From Hyparrhenia diplandra (lineage: Eukaryota; Streptophyta; Magnoliopsida; Poales; Poaceae): DNA of 64,000 bases. Every line of letters starts with the position of its first letter. Position 1 is the first letter of the stretch. Below, piece by piece: positions 24,399-37,243 of the stretch. Both the position numbers and the translations under genes were made by a program. The stretch is from the NCBI GenBank assembly GCA_015847255.1, contig JADLZK010004634.1:468017-532016 (forward strand), written 5' to 3'. The notes beneath the pieces were generated by a model. It was not told the DNA's origin, ran no database searches, and saw only the letters and a program-made list of their open reading frames with translations.

Positions 24399-24655
24399 AA
24401 CTCCATATGGCGCGTAAAATCCGCGCGATGAGAGCACTCGGATGACTGCTCATATTATGTTTACGAATCATGCGCGGCCACGTGGGGTCGTGCCTGTGCC
24501 GCCCCTCTGTTCCGCCTCCTCCGGTTACTTCTCGGCGCACGCACCTGGAAAAAAACACATCGTCTCGCCTCACCTCCTCCGCTCCGTCCTTTCCCACCCT
24601 CGCACTCCGTCCCTCGAGATCTACCGTGACATCCGCTGGGCCCCCTCCCCACACA

Positions 24656-25620
24656 TGAATCTATCTTCTCTCTTTCTCTCTCCCGTCGTGGCGGCGCGCC
24701 GGCGGAACCCCGCCCTGTTTGCAGTCGGGAAGAGGTGCACCCCTGCGCTGTGCACCGGCACCAGCGCGTTCCGGCGACTGGTGCCCCCCGTCAAAGGCGC
24801 GGTGTCGATCGCGCAGCACGGGTGGGGGCGGCCACCGCTGCTGGACGTTGTCTTCGAGGTGGCCTGCGCATTCGCCGAGTCCGTGAGGGCGCCTGTCCGC
24901 GGATGTTCACCGCGTACGAGGCCATCCTGAAGCTGGCGACGGCTACGCTCCCGCTGCTTGGCATGGCCGAGCTGGGGAACTGCCCATAGACGGCCGACTG
25001 CGGCATGCTGCGCGGCAGCGCGCGGCCCGACAAGGCGGCGAGGATCAACATCTCGGCGTTCTACTTCTACGGCGTGACCGCCTCCGCCTCTTCTTCCTCT
25101 CCCACGGTCGGCGCGCTTCCGGATGCCTTGCTCAGCTGCCTCATTGTCGCCGATCCGCGCCGACGCCCGCCATCACGCAGTCCTACGCGCTGTCTCATGG
25201 AGTCCTCAGTATGAGGCCGTCCTTTCCGTGATTCGGTGCTCGACTCCTCGACTCCTCCGCGTTGCTGCTGTCCTACGTGAGATCCCTCGCACTCGCACGC
25301 GCCATCCCTCTGCTGCCCCTCTCACAACAGGTCTGCACCATGAAGCCCCCTTATGTGTGCAGTACCCGGCCTTCAGACTCTGCATTGCTGCTGGTCTTCA
25401 GTTAAGCAAGTAAGCGACTTGCTCATCATGCACGCCAATTGTTCGTTAAAATATCGTTCTAAAATCTCTCATTGATTTCCCTAATTTTATTAGGGCTATA
25501 GTCCTACCTGACATGGTTGTTTTGATTTTTGCATGTTTAGGTACTACAGGAGGATGGATATGGTAGCAACGAGTGATGATCTCATACAGCCATTTCAAGC
25601 AACAGGGTGTGAGCCTCAAC
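24656..25620 (+). pseudogene. decayed GC-rich host-like gene, family unknown
   Basis: Three consecutive stretches in different frames read like one protein: RRLVPPVKGAVSIAQHGW (to about 24890), then MFTAYEAILKLATATLPLLG (24903-24987, ending in an in-frame TAG), then MLRGSARPDKAARINISAFY (from 25005). Another candidate exon begins after an AG near 25539 (YYRRMDMVATSDDL). The composition (GC-rich first exon, TATA box, CT-rich leader) is that of a rice gene start. I do not recognise the protein. The stop and at least two frame breaks make it non-functional as written. Confidence 0.4.
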
Positions 25621-26863
25621 AATCTCCAAAGAATAATAATCCCCTGCTATACAGCACTCCAAAATATTGAACCTATCTTTTTGGGTTGGCCAGTGTCTTA
25701 TTCGGCTTCTTAATTCTTTGTGCTTACAATGACATCTTCTATACTTGAGTATGTTCACAAATAGCTCTTTTCCATTCTGTCCTCAGCTGATCCACAGGTC
25801 CATGGTGAAGCTTCCAGTGCATGACCTACCAATAGCGTCAAAGAGGTAGTATATCTACTCACTCATTAAGTCTCCACAGGTAAAAGATTTCTACAGCTTT
25901 TCCATAGGTTTACATCATAACATATGTGATACTGCAGTTTTTTCTATGGAGGGATTCTTCTACAGATCAATAATTGTAGTAAAATCAAGGATTAAGGATA
26001 TGTTGTCAAAAGCCCATTCATCACTAAGACTATGGATGGATCACTTAAATGATTTAGTCCTAAGACATTCTTACTATGATTTAGCCCTTTCCATTGGGGG
26101 ATGCTCTCTCTAATACAAGACGTTATTAAAATAGAGAGATTGATTCACTGACTCACTCTATGCAAACCGGTCATACTATAAGAGTGATTCACATATGAAA
26201 ATGGGGGGGTGACAGATGCATACAAGGGCAGGAATGACCCCGCTCACTCATTTCTTTTACATATATCTTCAGGTTCAATCCAAGAAGCTGCACAACACAA
26301 GTACTGATCGTAGATAAAGTTGTAGTTTTGCTGATGATTATGACAAGCGCTTTTGTGTTGTCCAAGCTACATGTCATTAGTAAAAGAAAGATTACACTGT
26401 CAACTGTTACCTTAGTGATGGAGCCACACAACTTGGTTGTACTTGCATCGATTGCATACACGAGTTTTACCTGACGTGTATTCTCATTCTGCCAAGAGCA
26501 AAGGGCCGTATATTTTGCATAGACAATGTATTATTATGTTCAGCACATTAATGTAAATAACAATTCTGAAATTTTACTTCAAACTCTTTGCCAAGATAGC
26601 AGTTCAGCCGTTGCTAATTGTTTACTTCATTTGTATGGTCAGCGACCGCTAATTGTTTATCTAAATTATATTTAAAGTGAAACAAAATTCTTTGCTCTGA
26701 TGGTCTCATATATGCGTTAAAGAATTCGGACCCAGAATTCAGGCGCGGCGAAGCGCGCCTACCGAACCTAGTATACTACCATCATATGGAACATTTGGAA
26801 TCAACCTAGGTTTAGCTTATAGAGGCGAAAGCAAGCGCACCGGTCATCGTCCGGGCGACAACA
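25621..26863. other. intergenic
   Basis: AT-rich, with no recognised gene. It ends at the 5-bp target site of the large LTR element. Confidence 0.5.
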
Positions 26864-26868
26864 GTCTT
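26864..26868. repeat. left target-site duplication GTCTT
   Basis: Identical to 38589-38593; together they bracket the LTR element exactly at its terminal bases. Confidence 0.9.
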
Positions 26869-28201
26869 TGTCGGGGACCTAAATATTGGGCCCGAGACAT
26901 TCTCCAAAGCGTGAGAATCGCCGGCCGCCAAGGCCGAAGAAACCCTAGCCCGCTATCATCCACGGAGGGACGGCCCGACGGACGATGGACCGAGCCATGG
27001 AGCCACGACGCTCACACGACAACGGAATCGGCCTACGGATGGCCTCGACGCCCCACAAAGCGGCCCAAATGGAATCACCACGGCGCAAAGAGCTTATTAC
27101 TCCACGAAGGACAAGGTCAAGGACCTCGCAAAACAACGAACCATGACGTTCCCGCGTCGGCCGGCCCAAACCATGGCTCGGACTCGACCACGCATCTCCG
27201 TTTCGTCCGAGGCTGGCCTAGCTCACCACACCGGGAGAAATCTCTCGGCCGTCCGAGGGTGGCCTAGCTCACCACCCTCGGGCGCAAAAACTCCGCCGCC
27301 CGAGGGAGACCAGCTTCTCCATCCTCGGGTGAGGCGGCCCAACTAGCCGATCTAGGGTCGCCGACCCTCGGGCGTGGAGGTTCTCGTCGGAGGAAAGGAA
27401 ACCGCCGCATTCAACGCGGTCGCCGCGGCGGCGGCGCCCGGTGCCATCGATTCGCCTGATCCAAATCGAAGCGCGAATCGTCTCCCAATCCGACCGATGG
27501 GACGCGAAAGGCGAACGGTGACATGTTACGCCACCCGCACGGAAACGAGGATGACACTATGCATTTCCCGAGCACCGTCAAAACGCCCACGATGGGCGGA
27601 CCCTCGGGCACGACACGCATAGCCAGCGACCTCGGGGACCGGCCCTCGCCATGCGGATTGTGAGGGCGCCTCCACGGGACCCTCGGGGCGCGCCGGAAGG
27701 GCGGCACGTCCACCATCGGATCGGGGACGCGTGTCTTCGTCAGCGACATCCAAGCCCGGCCGACCCCTCGGCGGCGCACATGCAACCGGTGCGGCCTCGG
27801 GAATTAGCCACCTAGGTGTCCACCGGTGTAAACATTATCTCTCTCCTTCTCCTATAAAGGGGGAGTAATGCCTCATTAGAGGATTCGATTCGAGCCCGCT
27901 CAACTCCGAGTTCACACGCGGAGGAAAGCGCATACCACCACCACCATAACCACGATCGTGGGGCTTGAGACCCGCGTCTCTCCCCGCGTCCGCTGTAACC
28001 CCTACTACGAGGCTCACCTTTGAGCGCGAGGTAACACGGCGGGACACACCCCGCTGGACGTAGGGCCTGTTGGCTGAACGGGATAAACCGGCTAGCGTCC
28101 GGTGTCCATCTTGCGCTACGCCATCGAAAGTGAGGAGGCACACGGCTTATAAATTCTTTATTGCCGGCACCGAGGCACCCACCGTTCCTCAACGCCCGAC
28201 A
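26869..28201 (+). repeat. 5' LTR
   Basis: Starts TGTCGGGGACC and ends CCGACA, 1333 bp. A promoter TATAAA is at 27853-27858, preceded by CT-rich sequence. The copy differs from the 3' LTR by substitutions and many single-base indels in G/C runs. Confidence 0.9.
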
Positions 28202-28222
28202 GTTGGCGCGCCAGGGGGCGCC
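28202..28222 (+). promoter_or_regulatory. primer-binding site region
   Basis: TTGGCGCGCCAGGGGGC follows the 5' LTR after one base. This is the position and style of the tRNA primer site of RIRE2-like elements; I did not match it to a specific tRNA. Confidence 0.65.
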
Positions 28223-28656
28223 GTGTGCAATCTGCATCTCCATCGACCCTCATGGCGTTTCGCCTTCATTTCCCACCCCTTTCGCCGAACACGAGCTCCC
28301 GCACGGAACACCACCGTTCTTGAACGCGGCATTTGTGGCGCCGGCCCACAACCACGTGATGATCCGCCGCGCCCGACGCACGGCAGAAGGGAGGGCGACC
28401 TCGCCCGCCCGCTGGCGAGCCCATCATCACGGCCGCCAGCGCAAGGCGGGCAAGGCGGACCCATCGTGGCGCAGCGCGCGTCAAGCAACGGTTCTGAATC
28501 CGTCGGCGTATCCCCGGCCCGACTCGCGAAGGGCTCGGGACCCTAGGCCGGGAAATACCTTACCCGCCACCCGCTCGTGGTAGGGTACCCCGGCTCCCCT
28601 AATCATCGGAAACGCCTCGCTCCGGTCATCACGGAGGAGTCGGTGAATCGCCCGGC

Positions 28657-30405
28657 TTGAAAACCGATCCGAAGCCTTCGCCCGAGGAGAGCACAAGCGG
28701 ACCACGTCGTTCCACGGGGCGTTATCCCATGGACATTCACTCGGAGGAGCGCATCCTCCGGAAGGACGCGGGACGACCCGTCATGCCACCCCCTCAAGGG
28801 TTCAAGCGGGCCTTTAGTCGAGGCGAGGGACTTCGCTCTACCGTCCGAGAATCGAAACCTCCTCCGGCGTTCGGCGCGCACCGTGCCGACGATGAAGACG
28901 AGTACTATGACCCCACGCGGGAATGCTTCAATGTCGAGGTCCCGCCACGGGATGGCGGTTCACCGGCGTCTCCAGCGAAGATGACGCCGGACGTGCCGCC
29001 ACGACGAGCTCCGGCGCCCGGCGTACGCCCCGGTCCATCCGGTAGCGGCCAAGACTGCCAGGCCAAAACGCCCCGGCCACGAGATCCGCAGGAACGAATC
29101 CGGGGCGACCCGCCCGACTCCGGCATCGAGCGTAACATCCGGCGAGAGAGGGCTCAACGCGAGCGGGCCCGAGGGGCACCTCAAGCTCGCGATGGCGGCG
29201 GACGTGGCGGACCGGCGGGGTGCCTCAATCCCCGCATAGCGGCCCCGGGTTCAACGAGCCGGCCTCAACGTGGCGGCGCCATCTTGCCGGTATGAGAAAT
29301 GTCGGAGCCCTCCACTGCGAGGGTAGGGGCGATACGGGAAGGCCTCCGTTAACTCCTTGACAAGGCGGCGGTTGCAACAGCGCGAGAGTTCCGCTTCCGG
29401 GATCGGGCCGTGGCGCCACGGCGGCGAGAGGAATTGGCGAGTCGGCGGGGGCTCAGATCCACCGGATCGAGCCGAGCCCCGGCAAGGCCGGTCCGGGCGC
29501 GCCGGGCGACAACCGTTGCAACCGCCCGGTCTGGAACGCATAGAAGACCCGACCGCGATGCAACCGAGGCGCCCGACCTCGGGGACGAGATCGAGCAGCG
29601 GCGAGCTCGCCACCAGAGTGGCTCGCCTCGGGGCGACAAGCGGGGCGAGGCGCCACAGCGGTCGAGAGGACGGGTACTCCCCGATCCGCCCCGGCCTCGG
29701 GCCTTCACCGGGGACATCGAAGGGCACCACTCCTGCGGCGTTTCAGCCCCCGAGCCATCTCGAAGTACACGGGAGGAGACTCGTCCCGGTATGGCCGGAT
29801 CGACTATCGGCCGGCATGCCGGTTCGCGAGGGCACACGATGACAAAGTGATAATCGTAAATTTGCCCTCGTACCTCTCCAGTCCGCCGAGCTTGGCCGGA
29901 ACACCTTCCACCCAACCTCATATCAAGCGGCGGACTTGGTGAGAACCTTCCGCGGTAACTTCCGGGGGCACATACCTACCGGGGTAACTCGTGGGATCTC
30001 CGGCTCGCCGACAAAAATCCGGCGAATCCCCGCGACTACATCCGGCGCTCCTCCAAGCGTGGACCGAGCTCCCTAATGTGACGGATTCGGACGTCATCGG
30101 GGCCTTCTTGGCCGGCACCACTTGCCGAGACCTTGTGAAGAAGGCCGGGCGCCGGACCCCACCGAGGCAAACGAGGCGTGGACATCGCCACCAAGTTCGC
30201 CGGCGGTGAGGAGGTTTGTCGGGGCCTGTTCAATCGGGGCTCGGCAAGGGAAAGCGCAAGGAAGAGGAGCCAGAGGGATCGCAACCTCGAGAGCAAGAAG
30301 AAAAAGAAGAAAGATAAGAGCCGCAAGGGCAGGGCCACGCCCAAGCGGACGATGAAGACATGGTGGCTCGCGGTCGATCGCAAGGGGCCCCGGCCCCGCC
30401 ACAAG
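28657..30405 (+). pseudogene. gag: gag region, frame-broken
   Basis: Gag packages the element RNA. Pieces in all three frames fit a Tat-type gag. An Arg/Pro-rich N-terminal part (DEDEYYDPTRECFNVEVPP, about 28900) comes first. The capsid start (FQPPSHLEVHG, about 29740) is next. Then comes the capsid helix region (WTELPNVTDSDVIGAFLAGT, about 30058), followed by DIATKFAGGEEV (about 30180) and a Lys-rich tail (ESKKKKKKDKSRKG, about 30290). The frame shifts at least five times. No zinc knuckle is visible before the deletion junction near 30370-30410. Confidence 0.8.
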
Positions 30406-30409
30406 AAAC

Positions 30410-31310
30410 CTTCGATGACATGCTCAAGAAGCTCGACAAACCCACGGTCTGGTACCGCCAAATCCGGGGGAAACCCCGCTCTTATACGTCACGCCACTAC
30501 CCGTGGTGGTGGTCGCGGTGGTCGTAGTGGAGCGTCGGGAAGAGGGCACACGTTGCCCGATCGACGACGCCATGTTTACTTCATCGGTGAAGTGCTTTCC
30601 GACACCAAGACGAGGTATTCGCAGATGCGAAGCTATTATGCGCCATCGCATCGACGAAGGAAACTTCGCCACTACTTCCTCGCGCGATTCTTGCCGTGGT
30701 ATCCTCGTTCCCCTCGGGGAGATCCTCCAAAACCGAGAGGCCACGGGAAGAGTGGCGAAGTGGGGCGGTGGAGCTCATGGGCGAAACTATATCATTCCCG
30801 CCCACAAAGGCGATCAAATCCCAGTCCTAGCCGACTTTGTGGCCAAATGGACCGATACACGGCTTACCCCGCACCCATCGGTAAGTCCGGACCATGTATT
30901 TCGATGGATCCATGATGAAGGCGGCGCGGGGCCGGTTTGCTCTTCATCTCACCCGGGGGGTTCACATCGGTATGCCATCCCGCATTTTCCGCCTCCAACA
31001 ACGTCGCGAGAATCACGAGGGCGGGGTCAATGGTCTCCGGATCGCGGCGGACCTCGGAATCCGACGGTTGGAAACCGGGGGATTCGCAGTTGGTCATCGA
31101 CCAAGTCATGAAGGCCTCGGCGTGCCACGACCGAAGATGGAGGCGTATTGTCGGGAAGTGCGCAAATTGGAGGAAAAGTTCCATGGGCTTGAGCACAAGC
31201 ATACGCCGACGCTACAACGAGGCCACGGATGAACTGGCCAAGGTCGCAAAGAACCCGAGGTACCGTTCCCCCGAACGTCCTCACCCGAGACCTCAATAAA
31301 CCCTCGGTCA
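30410..31310 (+). pseudogene. pol: pol: RT tail and RNase H, frame-broken
   Basis: The region opens directly in the C-terminal connection of reverse transcriptase (VVVERREEGT; VYFIGEVLSDTKTRYSQM; RKLRHYFLA). It passes into an RNase H-like domain with ADFVAKWTDT, MYFDGSMMKA, FSASNNVA, GDSQLVIDQVMKAS and RRYNEATDELAKVA in alternating frames. The fingers/palm with the YxDD motif and the aspartic protease are absent. An internal deletion has joined gag to the last part of RT. Confidence 0.85.
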
Positions 31311-31539
31311 AGTACACCCCCTCGGAAGTACCCTCGGGGCTCACGAGGGCGGCACACGCAAGCCACACTAAGCTATGGCGGTCGACCCGGTCCCCGACCG
31401 GAGAAAACCGTGATGGAATACCTCACCCGAGGGGAGAGCTACCCGAGGACAAGACCGAGGCTCGCCCGAGTTAGCCGAAGGGCGAAGTCCTTCACACCGA
31501 TTGGAGAGAAAGGGGAACTCTACAAGAGAGGAGCCTCGG

Positions 31540-32627
31540 GAGTATACATGCGATGCATACCCTCCAAGGCCAAGAATTGCTCGTTAACACCCACAGCGGG
31601 GAATGCGGTCATCACGCGCCCGAGGACTCTAGTTGGTAAAGTCTTCGGGCAAGGCTTCACGGCCCTCGGCGGTGCGAGACGCGAACCAAGTCGTGCGTGC
31701 ACCGCAAGGAATGCCAATTCTACGCGCCGCAGGACGCACCTCCCGGCTCAAGCACCGCAAACCATACCTCTTACGTGGCCATTTGCGGTGTGGGGACTCG
31801 ACATGATTGGGCTGAAAGAAGAAGGGCGCCCGGAGGGCACACTCACGCCCTAGTCGCCATTGACAAGTTCTCCAAATGGATCGAAGCCCGAGCCGTGGTG
31901 AACCCTCACACGGGGAAACGGTGAAATTCTTTACGAATATCATTTCCGTTTTGGAGTCCCGAACTCCATCATCACGAACAACGGAACCAACTTCGTGGGG
32001 AAGAAGTTCTCGACTTTTTGCGGCGACTATGCATCCGAGTGGATACCTCGGCCGTAGCTCACCCGAAGACCAACGGTCAAGTGGAGCGTGCCAACGGCAT
32101 GATCCCGCAAGGGCTCAAGCCGAGGATCTTCAATCGGTGAACCAATACGGGAAAAGATGGTACCAAGAGTCGCCGTCGGTTCTATGGAGCCTTCAAACAA
32201 TGAAAAGCCGAGCCACGGGGTTCACCCTTTCTTTCTAGTCTATGGGGTCGAGGCAATCTTGCCCACGGACATCGAATATGGGTCCCCAAAGGCTGCGAGC
32301 CTACACCGAGCAAGGCAACAAAGGCGAGGCAAGACTCCATTGACCAAGTTGATGAAGCTCGAGACGTTGCGCTCCCCGCACTCGCCGAGATACCAACAAG
32401 CTCTGCGCAAGTATCACGCTGGCGAAGCCTCGGGAGTTCCAAGTCAACGACCCCGTGCTCGGGCTGGAGACGGACAACAAAGGGCGTCACAAACTCACGC
32501 CACCACAGGAAGGGCCTTATTTCATCGCCGAAATATTAAGGCCCGGAACCTACAAGTTGAAGAACGAGAAGGGCGAAGTCTACTCCAACGCACGGAACAT
32601 AGAACGCCTACGTCGCTTCTACCCTTA
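31540..32627 (+). pseudogene. pol: pol: integrase, frame-broken but near full length
   Basis: The zinc-binding HHCC part is seen around 31610-31730 (ECQFYAPQD). The catalytic core follows with PFAVWGLDMIG (first Asp), HALVAIDKFSKWIEA, VKFFTNIIS and a stretch readable as NGTNFVGKKF (second Asp shortly before it). The glutamate region lies near 32070 (HPKTNGQVERAN across frames), and the C terminus follows with HPFFLVYGVEAILPTDIEYG and a final NIERLRRFYP before a stop at about 32625-32627. Frameshifts occur every 100-200 bases. Confidence 0.85.
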
Positions 32628-33279
32628 AATTCCGCACTAGAAGTCAAACATCGGTGGTTTTTTCACTCAATAAAAAGATCTACATCTTTTTACGAAAAAA
32701 AGTGCTTCTTGTGCAAACCTCAAGGGAGTCTTAGCCTCGTCCAAAGACAAGACTAAAACTCCCTCGGGGCTACATGGGGACCCCCCGGGGACCCCTCTTT
32801 TTCAAAACTTTTCGGGGAAAAAAAGTTTTCTCGCAAGATTTCGAATTAATCGTTTAAGTTGCGAAGATCGCTCGCACAAATCCAAAGCAAGATAACCGAG
32901 GCAAACGGATCGCCCCTAGTGGCACCCGTATGGACGCTTGATGGCGTCCACGGTTACTATCTCGCGGCGGAGAAAGCAAGCGACCCGACCACACAATAAG
33001 CGAGATTCGGGAACGCAACCTTAAAACATGAGTGCACCCGCCAAGGCCATAGACCTCGGGCGGCGCCATTGTTTATACACATCCATCTCACAAGCTCCAA
33101 TCTTTTCATGCAAGGAAGGATCGGGGGGGCAAGGAGGCCTCATCTACTTGTGCCTCTCGGCCGGCCGACGAGGAGGCTTCGCACAAGCAACGCCCTCGGC
33201 GGGCTGCTTCTCCCGAGGGCGTCGGACCCCTCGGCGCATCCTCGGACATGGCGTCCACCATCTTCGTATCCGCCTCGTA

Positions 33280-36200
33280 GGTGGACTCTATGGGGGAGTA
33301 CGGGGACACACCTCGTCCTCAAACGCGAGGGCGAGTCGCGGCGCCATCCACAAAGTTATATAGACTTTGGGTCTTGGCGGCATCGGCGGGGCATCCCTCT
33401 CGGCGGGATCAACCTCCTCCCTCGTCATCGGAGCCGAGGAAGAAGCCCTTCGCGACACCGTCCGGCGTCTTGGACTCCATCGGGAAGTGGGAGCAGACCA
33501 CCGCCGGGCATGTGCGAATGCCGTTCGGAAGGCGCTCCATAGCTCGGACCGAAGATAGCCGCCCACGGCGCTCAGGCGGATCAAAGGCGAGCCGTGGGAC
33601 CAACCTCTAGGTTGTCCGCCCCAAAGCGGCGGACGACGGTCGACAGGCATCCCCGGCCCCGGTATGACCGCTCTTGCTCCAGCCCCCCTCGGGCAAGCGT
33701 GGCGGCGTTGTCTCACGGCCTCGGTGGGACCTTCTCCGCCTCTCGCAACGCCGGCAAAGATGGCATCAAAGAAACGAAGAAATCAAGAACGAAAAAGCTT
33801 CTCGAGGATAAGGACGCACCCCGGCGCCGGCCGCTAGCCCAAGATGGCGTTGTGCTCCTCGGCGATCGACTTCTAAAGCCGCTCTTTCTCCTTCCCGAGG
33901 GTCTCGCCCTCGGACACCAACTTCGCCGATGCGAGTGTTCAAGCGTCGCACATCTCCGCTGCCGTCGCCTCCTCCGGGGCCGGTCCCGCTCGTCATGGGC
34001 CTCCGCCGAACTGAAGGGGACCGGGTCCGGCCTCCTCAAAATCGTGGCTCATCGAGCCATGTCACCGCCATCTTCTTTGGACTCGGACTGGCCTTGATCG
34101 CTTCGGCCTCCGAGGGTCCGCGGCGGGACTCCCTTTCTCGGCGGCGGCAAGAAGCGGGAGGTCTCGCTCGGGCCTCGATCAACTTCACCCGAGTTTGACC
34201 AAGGGCATTCCAGTTCGGGGCGTTCGGCGAAGGAGCTCGGACTTCTCGAGGCGGCGCCTGAGAGTCCGCAACGACAATACTACTCATCAAGACGCAAGCA
34301 CAAAGGACATACGGCCGGGGATGGCCATCAAGATACTTACCGCGTCGACTTCGCGAGGCGGCCGGTTATGGTCTCCCCGATCCTCGCTAGGCCCTCGGCG
34401 CCCACGATAGATCCGCTCATGGGTCCTCCACTCCAAGACCTCGGGACGATCATCGACAACCGCGGGCACAGGACCCCGGGCATTTTCGCCCGGTCGAGGC
34501 GGACCGCCTTGTGGTCGGCTCAGAGGGATACATCTCCCCACCTAGGCAGCCTCCGCGGCTCCGGGAACCCGGACCGAGAGAAGTCCAGGGGGCCCTCGGA
34601 GCCGACCCACAGCACCGTCCTCGTCATGGCCGAAGACGACGCCGCCAAGGGCCGCCTCGAACCGGACACGTGGGCGGCGGGAAGTCGGGGTTGTACGGCT
34701 CGTGCGCCCGGGGTCGGGCCGAGCCCGGAGCAAGCGGAGACTTGCGCGTCTCCCCGCGTCGAAGAGCTCCTCTTGCGCGAACTCCGGACAAGGGGACCGC
34801 CTCCTCGGGGTGGGCGGCGGCACGACCTCCGCCGGGCGGCGCCACTTGCTCGCACCCGGGCGGTGTCCTGTGGCGCGACCAGAGCTCTCCTCCGTGTCGA
34901 TCACCATCTACCGGGCGACCAACCCACCATCGCCACCATGGGCTGCACCGCTTCGGGCGCAGCCTCGCCGGTCGGGTTGGGACCGACCCCACTTGGGGCT
35001 CTGGGGCCGGCACCACGGGAGGACTCGACGCAGCCGCGAGGCATCTTGACCGGACGACCCCGCCTCTGCGGCGGCGAAGGATTGTGCACTAGCCTTTAGG
35101 GCCTTCTTGGGGTGCGAATAAACGGCGGCCCCCGTTTCCTAAAGTCAAGCGCCACGTCAAAAACAAGGCAACCATACGCCGAAGAAAATCAAGATTGCAA
35201 AGGCGAAAGGAAACTCCACGGCCCGAGGGATTGCCCCGGCGGCCGACGAGGCTCGGGATGGCCGCGACCTCGGCGTCGCGACTCGACGCGCGCGGGCGTA
35301 TCCCCCCACGACGCTCGTGACGCACGGGGCCGGATCGGGACGGGGGGTCGCCGGCTCGCCCCCGAACGTGCTTCGCGGCACCGGTACCCGCGGCGTGAGG
35401 CGTCGACTCCTCCCTTCGAGCCTCACCCCGTGGCGGCGCCCGAGGTGCCTACATGGCCAACGCCACGATGGTCCCGAGGACTCGGCCGGAAGAGCCCTCG
35501 GGCGCACGGGTGTCGGCCGGTCCCCGACGCCTCGAGCTCGGGCTCGGGCTATGAACGGCCCCCGACTCGGTCGGGAGCCCCATGGCTCGGTCCATCCGAG
35601 CCGCCATGTCGTCATCCGACGAGTTCACGCAGAAGCGGTCCTCGGATCCTCGTCCTCTTCGTGGTCGAGGTGTCAGGTGACTTCGCCCGCCGCGCTGCCC
35701 GACGCTTCTCGGCGAGCCACGTTTCTCTTCTTATTCTCCTCCTTCTTCAACGCCCGGCGCCCGCAGCCTCGTTCCGAGCACGGTTCGCCCGGCGATCGGC
35801 ATCCAATGCCGGCGACGGGCGGGGAGTCGCGGTAGTTCGGACGGCCCTGCGCAGAAGAAAGAGTGAGAAGCGCCATGGCGACAATGCAGAAGCAATGCAA
35901 GGACACCGAAGCCAAGAAGCACTTACGGGGAGATATACCCTCGGATTGGGGCGTATGGGGATCTCGGGGTATGTGTCGGGGTGTTGGACCCCAACGCATC
36001 CCTCACCCTCTTGGCCGGGCCATCGGTGGAAAGCGAAGGCGACATCCTAAGACGCACCAAGACCGGCGGCCTCGGGGTCATCTTGCACATGAGCAAAGGG
36101 CGAGCCATCAACGGCAACACCCGATGCCGATGGAAAGCGGCGACCACGGCAAAGCGGCATTCACGTCCTTCCCTCGGAGCCGCGGGACCGCTGCCTTAGG

Positions 36201-36950
36201 CCCGCCAACCGATGATGATCCTCCGGGGGACCCGGTTCCCACTTCGAGGCGATGCTTGAGGACACGCCGGTGTACACGGAAGCGTTCGTTCGTCGTTGCG
36301 GAGGTAGAACCACCGATCTTGCCACCCCTTGTTGGAGGAGGTGAGCTTGGAGACGATGTACCCATCGGCCTCGGTTCGGCCGTGCGCTCCGAGCGGACTT
36401 GGAGCGCACGGCCTCCAACGCGCGGCGCCCTCCGTGGTTGGCCCCGCACAACCGAGGCGGTGGTAAGGTCCGCCTTGAAGAACCACAACGGGAGGTCCCA
36501 ATGCGGCTCGATCCCCGTGAATCCCTCACAAAGGGTGACGAAGATGGCGGCCTGGGAGATCGAAGTTCGGGGCGATGATGAAGCTCGATTTCATAGTAGT
36601 GGAGGATCGCGAATGAACCGGCCGCCGGCATACCGAAAGCCGCGCGGTGAAGATCCATCAAGCTCACCACGTAGCCATCGGGGAGGGTTAGGCTCCTCCT
36701 CGGCCCAATCCGAGCAATCCCACCCGCCGCGCTTCATCGGTGCGGGGGACGAAGAAGCCCTTCATCGACGACGCATTTGGAGCTTCTCCTCCGCCGCCGT
36801 CGCCCTCGCCACGGCCAAAGATCGAGCACCTCCCTCGCGCCGTCACCGCTACCCGACCGCGCCATGGATGAAAGGGAGGCGAAGGGTGGCAACCGCTAAG
36901 CTTCCCCGATCACACGAGCGCAAGGAGGCGACGACAGAGGAGCGTATGAT
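33280..36950 (-). pseudogene. antisense ORF of the Tat element (putative gypsy-type transposon domain)
   Basis: On the strand opposite to pol, coding-like pieces run from about 36.9 kb down to 33.3 kb. Recognisable are FVPRTDEARRVGLLGLG-like sequence near 36740, MVSLMDLHRAAFGMPAAG at about 36670, HYYEIELHH near 36590, LTSSNKGWQDRWFYLRNDER near 36330, and RVLKHRLE near 36250. These match what I know as the plant 'putative gypsy type transposon' family (PF04195), encoded antisense in the 3' region of Grande/RIRE2-like elements. Toward 33.7-34.3 kb the pieces are Arg/Glu/Ala-rich, as expected for its coiled-coil tail. Its role is unknown. The frame is broken repeatedly. Confidence 0.7.
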
Positions 36951-37214
36951 CAAAGTCGAGGAGGCCTGGGTCGACCTTGCGCACATAAGCGCAGGCCTCG
37001 GGCTGCCCACGCAAAAATGAACAGACTCCGCATAAATAAGCGCAATTTAAGAGCTGTTTTGGTCTTGCCGGCGTGCGAGATATAAAAGACCTCGAAGGAA
37101 TCCGCCATTCCATTCTCGAGGCCTGGGGCTACACCAACGGGTGCGCGCGCACCCATTGTAGACAAACCACCCCGAGAAACGACAAGGCGACGGGAACGGC
37201 GGACCCCCGGCGAG

Positions 37215-37243
37215 TCCTCACTCGCCGGGGGGCTCGGGGCTAC
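37215..37243 (+). promoter_or_regulatory. polypurine tract region
   Basis: A G-rich tract (CCGGGGGGCTCGGGGCTAC) ends exactly where the 3' LTR starts, as needed for priming plus-strand DNA synthesis. Confidence 0.65.

Noticed and set aside
28266..29184. Several long minus-strand frames over the gag region
   Set aside because: They are shadows in GC-rich sequence; the plus strand carries the recognisable capsid pieces.
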